A DNA stretch of 20,975 nucleotides. Origin: UBA6163 sp031411655. GTDB lineage: Bacteria; Planctomycetota; Planctomycetia; Pirellulales; Pirellulaceae. This document shows positions 15,471 to 20,975 of this stretch, one piece after another (position 1 is the first letter of the stretch; every line of letters begins with the position of its first letter). Location of the stretch: the NCBI GenBank assembly GCA_031411655.1, contig JANOBM010000296.1, positions 1 to 20,975 of the forward strand. Direction: 5' to 3'. The notes beneath the pieces were generated by a model. That model searched no databases. It was not told the DNA's origin and worked only from the letters and a program-made list of their open reading frames with translations. The position numbers and the translations under genes were made by a program.

Positions 15471-17416
15471 CAAAACAATCCGATCCAAATGAAGAATTTG
15501 AAGAAGAACGCGACGACGCCGTCATTGGAGTCGCATTTCGCTATTCGGCTTTGGCGTTGGTCTTGTTGGGTTTAGCGGCCGGCACCGTTTTCGGGATACG
15601 TTTGTTGCAGAGGCCAGCGCCGGTTGTGGTCAAGCAAAAGCCAGTCGATCTACCCACTGTGCGTACCGAGGTAGAACGAAAGTTGCCGGCCATTCCCTGG
15701 ACGGATATCACGGAACAAGCGGGCATCACTTTCGTTCACAGCAATGGTGCAAGTGGTGAAAAACTGCTGCCGGAAACGATGGGCGGAGGGTGCGGATTCC
15801 TCGATTATGACAGCGACGGCGACCAGGACATTTTGCTCGTTAATTCGAAGCCTTGGGAGCACGATCGTGGTCGTGTTAATGTCGTCTCCAATGCTCAAGA
15901 CAAGCAAGCGGACCCGACGATGGCCCTTTATCAGAACGATGGAAAAGGGGGTTTTCGAGACGCAACCAAAGAAGCCGGCCTTGATGCTTCTTTTTATGGC
16001 CAAGGTTGTGCGTTTGGAGACTTTGATAACGACGGGGACACGGACGTCTTTATCAGTGCGGTTGCCGAACCGAAATCGAGTGACGTGACGGCGGCAAGCG
16101 ACAGTGAAAGCGAAACGGGATCTTCTGGCCAAAATCGCCTTTATCAAAACGACGGTGGCAGGTTCACTGACATCACTGCGAAGGCTGGTGTTGCCGGCGG
16201 CGACAAGGATTGGGGAAGCAGTTGCGGTTGGTTCGACTACGACAATGACGGTGACCTTGATCTGTGGGTCTGCAATTACGTGCAATGGTCACGTGATTTC
16301 GATCTCGCTCAAAATTTTCGATTGACCGGCGGTGAGCGAGCCTATGGCCGGCCACAAGCGTTTGGGGGAAGCTATTCACGACTGTACCGCAACGATGGCG
16401 AGAGTCACTTCACCGATGTCTCCAAAGATGCAGGCATCCAAGTCAATGCTGCCACGACAGGCACACCTCAAGCGAAATCACTTGGCTTGACTTTTTATGA
16501 CGTTGATCGTGACGGAAACCTCGACGTCCTGATCGCTAACGATACCGTCCAAAACTACCTTTTTCGTAACGTCGGCGACGGAACGTTTAAAGAGATCGCC
16601 GCTTTAGCGGGCATGGCATTTGATACCGAGGGGAACGCACGTGGCGCGATGGGGATCGACGTTGGCTGCGTCCGCGACGACTCACGCTGCTCCAGCATTG
16701 TGATCGGTAACTTTGCCAATGAGATGTCTGGGTTCTATGTCTCTGCTCCCAATTCCTTTGTGTTCTCGGACCAAGCCGTTGCCAATGGGTTGGGGCCAAG
16801 CACGCGGTTGTTCTTGACTTTTGGTGTATTTTTCTTCGATGCAGATCTTGATAGCTGGGACGATGTGTTCCATGCCAATGGACACTTGGAAGAAGACATC
16901 GCGAAGGTTCAGGCAAGCCAAACCTACGAGCAATCACCCCAGTTGTTTTGGAATGCAGGACCCGACTCAATGACCGAATTCGTTGCGTTGCCAATCAGTT
17001 CGACGGGTGAAGCGCTTGCTAAGCCAATGGTTGGGCGCGGAGCCGCTTACGCAGACATCGACGGGGATGGCGACCTAGACATCCTTATTGCGGCAACGGG
17101 TGCAAAGCCGAGGTTACTGCGAAACGATCAGAAGCTTGGGCACCACTGGCAGCGAATTCGTCTGATCGGAAACGGCAAGTCGAGCAACCGCGATGCGATT
17201 GGAGCGCGCGTGGAAGTCGAACTCGAATCTGGGCGTACGATCAGTAAAATGGTCAATCCGACGCGAAGCTACCAATCGCAAGTGGAGCTTCCGTTGACCT
17301 TTGGGCTCGGAGAAGAATCGATCAAGTCGATGCAGGTCATCTGGCCCGATGGCAGCAAACAATCGATCGCTGCAAAGCAGCCGGATCAATTACTAAGCGT
17401 CCAGCAAGGGGAGTGA
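15467..17416 (+). CDS. CRTAC1-family FG-GAP/VCBS beta-propeller protein with ASPIC/UnbV C-terminus
   Basis: A 649-residue protein starting inside the stop of the cytochrome gene (ATGA at 15467-15470). A single N-terminal membrane helix (about residues 26-46) anchors an extracytoplasmic domain. Calcium-binding FG-GAP loops recur: DYDSDGDQD (about 112), DFDNDGDTD (about 185), DYDNDGDLD (about 256), DVDRDGNLD (about 345), a degenerate FFDADLDSWDD (about 457) and DIDGDGDLD (about 530). They indicate an integrin-like beta-propeller. The C-terminal 80 residues (DAIGARVEVELESGRT, NPTRSYQSQ, FGLG, VIWPDGSKQ) are the ASPIC/UnbV domain. CRTAC1-like proteins often neighbour cytochromes and TPR proteins in planctomycetes and acidobacteria, but no activity is established. 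Coupling implies a complex with the cytochrome. Confidence 0.93.
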   Translation: MTKQSDPNEEFEEERDDAVIGVAFRYSALALVLLGLAAGTVFGIRLLQRPAPVVVKQKPVDLPTVRTEVERKLPAIPWTDITEQAGITFVHSNGASGEKLLPETMGGGCGFLDYDSDGDQDILLVNSKPWEHDRGRVNVVSNAQDKQADPTMALYQNDGKGGFRDATKEAGLDASFYGQGCAFGDFDNDGDTDVFISAVAEPKSSDVTAASDSESETGSSGQNRLYQNDGGRFTDITAKAGVAGGDKDWGSSCGWFDYDNDGDLDLWVCNYVQWSRDFDLAQNFRLTGGERAYGRPQAFGGSYSRLYRNDGESHFTDVSKDAGIQVNAATTGTPQAKSLGLTFYDVDRDGNLDVLIANDTVQNYLFRNVGDGTFKEIAALAGMAFDTEGNARGAMGIDVGCVRDDSRCSSIVIGNFANEMSGFYVSAPNSFVFSDQAVANGLGPSTRLFLTFGVFFFDADLDSWDDVFHANGHLEEDIAKVQASQTYEQSPQLFWNAGPDSMTEFVALPISSTGEALAKPMVGRGAAYADIDGDGDLDILIAATGAKPRLLRNDQKLGHHWQRIRLIGNGKSSNRDAIGARVEVELESGRTISKMVNPTRSYQSQVELPLTFGLGEESIKSMQVIWPDGSKQSIAAKQPDQLLSVQQGE

Positions 17417-17422
17417 ATCATG

Positions 17423-17468
17423 AAAAAACCTCCCTGGTTTCACACTCGAACGTGTGCCCAGGGAGGTT
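17423..17468 (-). terminator. Intrinsic terminator of the DUF1559 gene (minus strand)
   Basis: AACCTCCCTGG (17427-17437) pairs perfectly with CCAGGGAGGTT (17458-17468), and the loop holds a nested CACAC/GTGTG stem. Read on the minus strand, the 11-bp stem runs into TTTTTT (17428-17423), the form of an intrinsic terminator about 86 bp after the DUF1559 stop. It also begins 11 bp after the CRTAC1 stop on the plus strand, but no T-tract follows on that side, so any plus-strand activity would be weaker. Confidence 0.85.
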
Positions 17469-17554
17469 CGATTCTTGAACCAAGACCATTGTCAGTAAAT
17501 CTGTCCGATACGGTTTTCAACTAAGAAGCGATGTTTAGCGCAAACTGCTCATCG

Positions 17555-18787
17555 CTAGAAATCAACCGAAATCGTTTCTTTGCCTGCCCGGGTTCCGAGC
17601 GATCCCCATAAACCGTAGGGACTCTTGCTTCCTGGCTTGTTGTCGTGCTGAATGACCTTGGCCGTTTGGTTGCCGGCCTCGATCGAGTCAGTGATGAACT
17701 TGACCGCCCCGTCACCCATCAGCACATGGGCTCCGCCTTGATGCCGGCTACTTGGTGGCAAGCAACCTACTTCGGCATCATACCAGCCCCACATACAGGT
17801 CTCGGCATTGGGTGGTCGAATGGTGTTGATGACGGTTGTCGTTCCCGTCCCCCACGCCCAGTTCATACCGCGCGAGTGATTCGCATTGGACGAAAGGTTG
17901 GGAGGAGGAGTGCAACCCGTTGAACCAGTGGCGCACCAAAAGTTTGGACGCAGTGGATCGAGTTGATTCAAGCAATAGGACGGATTGTCTCGAGGACCCG
18001 CGTTGTTCAAAACCGACACCGCAGTTCGTTTGTCTGTATCACCGAGGTCGCTAGCGATTTCGCCCATGGCTATCGTGTTGGATAGGCCGTCGAGAATGCC
18101 GGTGAACTTGGTGGCTTGTCGCTTTGAGAAGAAGCCGCGGTCGGTTGCATTGAACGTCGAGGGACGCCAGTCATCCGGCGCTGGTCTTAGATTTCCTTCC
18201 TTTGGTCCATCAAACCAAACATCGTTGAACGAGTCGCCCTGCGACGACGCATAGTTGGTTCGGCCGCGCGCTGGTCGACCCTTACCAGGGTCGCTCGGGC
18301 AACGGAGAGTCGAGATTTCGGTCGACCACGGAAAGAAATTATCCGATCCGTCGCCTCGGTCAGCGCGCGGATTGGGACCCATCGGCGACCATCGTCCGGA
18401 TGGTGTAGGAACGGCCGCACCGTTCACCGTTCGGTTTCCGCCGGCGCTGATCTCTTCCCAAATCGCTTGCTGCTCAATGAACGGAGTAAGCCCAACAAGG
18501 GCGCTCAGTTCTTCATGGTTCGTGGTGGTGGAACCTTCCCACCATGCACCCTTTCCTTGGCCTAGGCCAGTCCCGCCGTCGTAGATCGGCAGTTGGTTGT
18601 ATGCCGCGTGATAGTTGTGGATTCCTAAGCCGATTTGCTTAAAGTTATTACCGCAACTCATCCGCCTCGCAGCTTCGCGGGCCGCTTGGACTGCTGGCAA
18701 AAGCAGCCCCACCATGACACCAATGATGGCGATCACGACGAGCAATTCCACAAGTGTGAAACCTCTTGCCACCGACTTTTTGTACAT
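17555..18787 (-). CDS. DUF1559 pseudopilin-like protein (410 aa)
   Basis: The start is set at ATG 18787 (MYKKSVARGFTLVELL), which places the prepilin glycine nine residues in; GGGA lies nine bases upstream. In-frame sequence to 18919 crosses leader hairpins and is unlikely to be translated. Hallmarks are GFTLVELLVVIAIIGVM, PAVQAAREAARRMSCGNNFKQ, ILDGLSNTIAMGE and the C-terminal SSRHQGGAHVLMGDGAVKF (H-X9-DG motif) followed by ITDSIEAGNQ. Mid-protein Cys residues, as in CATGSTGCTPPP and ETCMWGW, may form disulfides. The last 132 residues are about 83% identical to the partial DUF1559 gene at the right edge of the window, differing at about 22 positions, so the two arose by recent duplication. 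Function of the family is not established. Confidence 0.93.
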   Translation of the reverse strand: MYKKSVARGFTLVELLVVIAIIGVMVGLLLPAVQAAREAARRMSCGNNFKQIGLGIHNYHAAYNQLPIYDGGTGLGQGKGAWWEGSTTTNHEELSALVGLTPFIEQQAIWEEISAGGNRTVNGAAVPTPSGRWSPMGPNPRADRGDGSDNFFPWSTEISTLRCPSDPGKGRPARGRTNYASSQGDSFNDVWFDGPKEGNLRPAPDDWRPSTFNATDRGFFSKRQATKFTGILDGLSNTIAMGEIASDLGDTDKRTAVSVLNNAGPRDNPSYCLNQLDPLRPNFWCATGSTGCTPPPNLSSNANHSRGMNWAWGTGTTTVINTIRPPNAETCMWGWYDAEVGCLPPSSRHQGGAHVLMGDGAVKFITDSIEAGNQTAKVIQHDNKPGSKSPYGLWGSLGTRAGKETISVDF

Positions 18788-18834
18788 CACGTCAAATCCC
18801 AGTGTAAAAGAGTAGAAAGAAAGTAGTTTAGACA

Positions 18835-18886
18835 GTGTCTCTCGACACCCAAGGCGATCGCTCATGCCCTTAGTTGTCACTAAGGG
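18835..18886 (-). promoter_or_regulatory. Two hairpins in the leader of the 17555-18787 DUF1559 gene
   Basis: On the minus strand, 80-99 bp upstream of the start, CCCTTAGT and ACTAAGGG (18867-18886) form a perfect 8-bp stem with a 4-base loop. Closer to the gene, GTGTC-GAGA-GACAC (18835-18848) forms a 5-bp stem capped by a GNRA-type loop. They could be an operator or a structured mRNA leader. No ligand class is recognised and no T-tract follows, so termination is not implied. Confidence 0.4.
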
Positions 18887-18919
18887 AAAGTTCCGCGCCA
18901 ACGATGAATGTATCGACAT

Positions 18920-19398
18920 GATTCACGACCGCCAACCTTTTTTTAAAAAAATCCCGTGTTGAGCGAGAAGATTTTCAAAACGGGGCGGCAGCAGCACCGC
19001 AGGCAGCACCGTTCGGCACAAATGAAGTGCATCCGATGGAAGTCGATTTTGGCGAAGTCTATTCGCCGGCTCCACAATCCGGCTCCACATTATTGGGTGG
19101 TGCCTCCAAAAGGATGTAGCGTCAGTCCGCCGGCGGTCAGGCTAGGTCCAAACCGGCGCAGACCTTCACTCCACGATCGCCACATGGACCATTCATTGCC
19201 GTCGATTTTGGACAGAACCATCTAATCTCCATGGGCAATTCCAAGTCGTAGCTGACACGAATTCAATGACACAATCGCCCGCATTCACCTCACACTCGCC
19301 TGCACGTTGGTCGACGTTGCAAGGTCGAAGCGGTTTCTGGCATCAACATGCCACGTCAACATCATATTGCAAAAATATAAACCTTATGAGTCGTACAC
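18920..19398. other. About 480-bp gap without a convincing gene, with short direct repeats
   Basis: The interval separates divergent genes. Plus-strand frames at 18956-19225 and 19266-19451 have no ribosome site or recognisable sequence and were not called. CCGGCTCCACA occurs twice with a 13-bp period (19066-19076 and 19079-19089), and GCAGCACCG is repeated near 18990-19010. The 30 bp before 19399 are AT-rich (ATTGCAAAAATATAAACC) and could include a -10 element, but no -35 pairs well with it. Confidence 0.4.
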
Positions 19399-20298
19399 AT
19401 GCGAACCCCTTTTGCTGCGATTTTGTTGTTTGCACTTTCGCTGTCCCCTAGTCTAGACGCATCGGCGAGTCACTCAGTAGGCTGCCTGGTAACCGAAACA
19501 AATCTACTTCTTGTACCTGGAAGGGTTAGTGACGTAGAACTTCTTTTGTTGATGGACAGCGGGTCAACGCACAATGTGATTTCTAGCCATGTTCTTTCGA
19601 CGGTTAGTCATGCGGTCCCGAAACCTATCGAAGGACACATGCATATCAAGGCTGTCGGTCCTTTAGACATCTGTGTTGCGCACTTGCGATCCAGTGGCAT
19701 TGAACCGACGCTGGTAATGGACATTTCCGCGATTTCGAAGGCCTGCGGAGTGGAAGTCGCTGGGATACTGGGAATGCCTTTCTTGAAAGACAAAGTCATT
19801 CAATTCAAACAGAAAAGAGTTCGAATCTCGAACCAGGCTTGTACCGCACAAAACATCGTTAAAACGGTCGACTGTTCAGTCGACTGTTTCGGCCGATTGC
19901 ATATGGTAGTAGGCACGCTTTTTAATTCGATTGATGACAGCGAGAACGCACTGATTGATACTGGAATGAACCAGCACCTCAGCTTAGGGCATTTAACTTT
20001 CGGGACTCTGTGCGATTCGGGCCTGGTATCGAAGTTGGAGCCAGTACAAGAAACCCTTGCTCTTACAAACGACCGGATCCAACTGAAAGCCGGAAAAAGC
20101 GGAGTCATGATTACGGTCGAAACCGATATCGTGCAGAGCCCGTTCGTCCATGAAAGTGAAAGTACTAAAGTAGGTTCTTTATTACTTCAAGAATGCAATG
20201 CCTGTGTCGATTTCCATTCCAGGGAAATCCACTTTCATTCTCGCGACCCTTGGAGCTCATCGCCGACCAACGATCAGCAGAGAACGCACGGAAGGTGA
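19399..20298 (+). CDS. Secreted two-lobed retropepsin-like aspartic protease
   Basis: A 299-residue protein with a signal peptide (RTPFAAILLFALSLSPSL, cleavage near ASA-SH). The first lobe has the aspartic protease motif D53-S-G-S-T57 in LLLMDSGSTHNVIS and the hydrophobic-hydrophobic-Gly element GILGMPFL (122-129), followed by VIQFKQKRVRI. The second lobe has D187-T-G189 in ALIDTGMNQHLSLG and ends in VGSLLLQECNACVDFHSREIHF, which parallels the end of lobe one. Each lobe resembles a retropepsin-like monomer, so the chain may form a pepsin-like active site without dimerising (inference). In lobe two the residues after DTG are MN, not ST or SA, so activity is uncertain. Targets are unknown. It sits between two DUF1559 paralogues on the opposite strand. 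Confidence 0.75.
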   Translation: MRTPFAAILLFALSLSPSLDASASHSVGCLVTETNLLLVPGRVSDVELLLLMDSGSTHNVISSHVLSTVSHAVPKPIEGHMHIKAVGPLDICVAHLRSSGIEPTLVMDISAISKACGVEVAGILGMPFLKDKVIQFKQKRVRISNQACTAQNIVKTVDCSVDCFGRLHMVVGTLFNSIDDSENALIDTGMNQHLSLGHLTFGTLCDSGLVSKLEPVQETLALTNDRIQLKAGKSGVMITVETDIVQSPFVHESESTKVGSLLLQECNACVDFHSREIHFHSRDPWSSSPTNDQQRTHGR

Positions 20299-20428
20299 TG
20301 TAGTGTTGGGATTCAGCGAAGGACGACCAGGAGTCCTGGGAGGGGGAATGTCGATACCAACAATAGGAGAACGGCCAGCGGCATTTAACTGCTAAGTCCC
20401 GTCAAGCTCCCTTGGCACCACTGCAAAG

Positions 20429-20486
20429 AAAAAACCTCCCCAGCTTTGCACGCAATGGTGTTGCTGGAGAGGCTTTGTTTTTCAGC
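20429..20486. terminator. Bidirectional intrinsic terminator between protease and DUF1559 genes
   Basis: CCTCCCCAGC (20435-20444) pairs with GCTGGAGAGG (20463-20472) with one non-Watson-Crick position. On the minus strand the stem is followed by TTTTTT (20434-20429), ending transcription from the DUF1559 gene whose stop is about 98 bp away. On the plus strand it is followed by CTTTGTTTTT, serving the protease gene. A second hairpin, CCCTTTC-ATT-GAAGGGG (20494-20510), lies beside it. Confidence 0.75.
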
Positions 20487-20570
20487 CCACGCACCCTTTC
20501 ATTGAAGGGGTACGATGGGTGACTTTAAGTTTGCGACCGACTGACTGGACGGAAAATCCAGGCAGCAACG

Positions 20571-20975
20571 TTAAAACTCGACGGTGATGGTTTCTTTGCC
20601 TTTGCGGCTACCGAGCGATCCCCACAAGCCGTACGGACTCTTACCGCCGGGCTGATTGTCGTGCATGATAACTTTAGCACGCTGGTTACCAGCCTCGATG
20701 GAATCGGTGATGAACTTGACGGCACCGTCACCCATCAACACGTGAGCGCCACCTTGGTGGCGACTACTTGCAGGAAGGCTACCGACTTCGTCGTCATACC
20801 AGCCGTCCATACACGTTTCCGAGTTTGGTGGTCGGATGGTGTTCATGGCCGAGCAAGGTCCCGAAGCCCAAGCCCAGTTCATCCCACGTGAGTGGTTTGC
20901 ATTGGACGACAGGTTCGGTGGAGGGGTGCATCCGGTGGCGCCAGCAGCGCACCAGAAGTTTGGTCGCAACGGGTC
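20571..20975 (-). CDS. DUF1559 pseudopilin-like protein, C-terminal part (5' end outside window)
   Basis: The frame is open to the right edge of the window (first visible residues DPLRPNFWCA), so the N-terminal pilin segment lies beyond it; the TTG at 20969 is an internal leucine codon, not a start. The visible part contains CTPPPNLSSNANHSRGMNWAW, the H-X9-DG motif SSRHQGGAHVLMGDGAVKF and the ending GSRKGKETITVEF. About 110 of 132 residues match the C-terminus of the DUF1559 protein at 17555-18787. Most differences cluster in a short segment (WASGPCSAMNT here, WGTGTTTVINT there). Both genes end ahead of a similar G-rich-stem terminator, which fits local duplication. Confidence 0.92.
   Translation of the reverse strand, partial: DPLRPNFWCAAGATGCTPPPNLSSNANHSRGMNWAWASGPCSAMNTIRPPNSETCMDGWYDDEVGSLPASSRHQGGAHVLMGDGAVKFITDSIEAGNQRAKVIMHDNQPGGKSPYGLWGSLGSRKGKETITVEF

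Noticed and set aside
18956..19451. Two short plus-strand frames in the gap before the protease gene
   Set aside because: No ribosome site or family resemblance; the second runs into the protease gene in another frame.

Overview
The window looks like a chromosomal segment of a planctomycete, probably of the Pirellulaceae/Rhodopirellula type. The main evidence is three DUF1559 pseudopilin-like proteins, each of the two complete ones starting with a GFTLVELLVVIAIIGVM-type segment. A DUF1559 gene coupled to a small lipoprotein, a CRTAC1 (FG-GAP plus ASPIC/UnbV) protein paired with a multiheme cytochrome, and a BatA-like VWA protein next to a secreted terpenoid-cyclase-fold protein point the same way. 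No rRNA, tRNA, insertion sequence, phage gene or CRISPR array was seen. The placement is inferred from gene content, not from a marker gene.

Layout. (1) Positions 1-4266, plus strand: the tail of a large EPGQP-repeat protein, a membrane VWA/GATase1-like protein and a secreted squalene-cyclase-fold protein, probably one operon. (2) Positions 4358-10540, minus strand, read from right to left: DUF1559, a lipoprotein overlapping it by ATGA, a two-domain AhpD/CMD-like exported protein, a GNAT acetyltransferase, a secreted protein with two SPOR-like segments, rdgB and radC. (3) Positions 11021-12275: two divergent small exported proteins, both with ASCGDYL just after the signal peptide and a later CxGxxC motif. 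(4) Positions 12525-17416: a hairpin-rich leader, then a fused membrane/pentaheme-c/TPR protein and, overlapping by ATGA, a CRTAC1 protein. (5) Positions 17423-20975: a DUF1559 gene on the minus strand, a two-lobed retropepsin-like secreted protease on the plus strand, and the end of a close DUF1559 paralogue on the minus strand, separated by intrinsic terminators.

How the genes may work together. The most system-like unit is the cytochrome/CRTAC1 pair. Its membrane part carries four helix histidines that could hold b-hemes, followed by five CxxCH motifs, a TPR tail and a membrane-anchored beta-propeller partner. This suggests an extracytoplasmic electron-transfer or redox-enzyme complex, which is inference. 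rdgB and radC form a housekeeping pair (nucleotide pool cleaning and a RadC-family JAMM protein). The rest is mostly envelope or exported protein of unknown role typical of the phylum.

Limits. All calls come from reading the sequence by eye. Protein families were recognised from motifs, not from searches, and start codons were chosen from signal peptides, overlaps and visible Shine-Dalgarno sequences.
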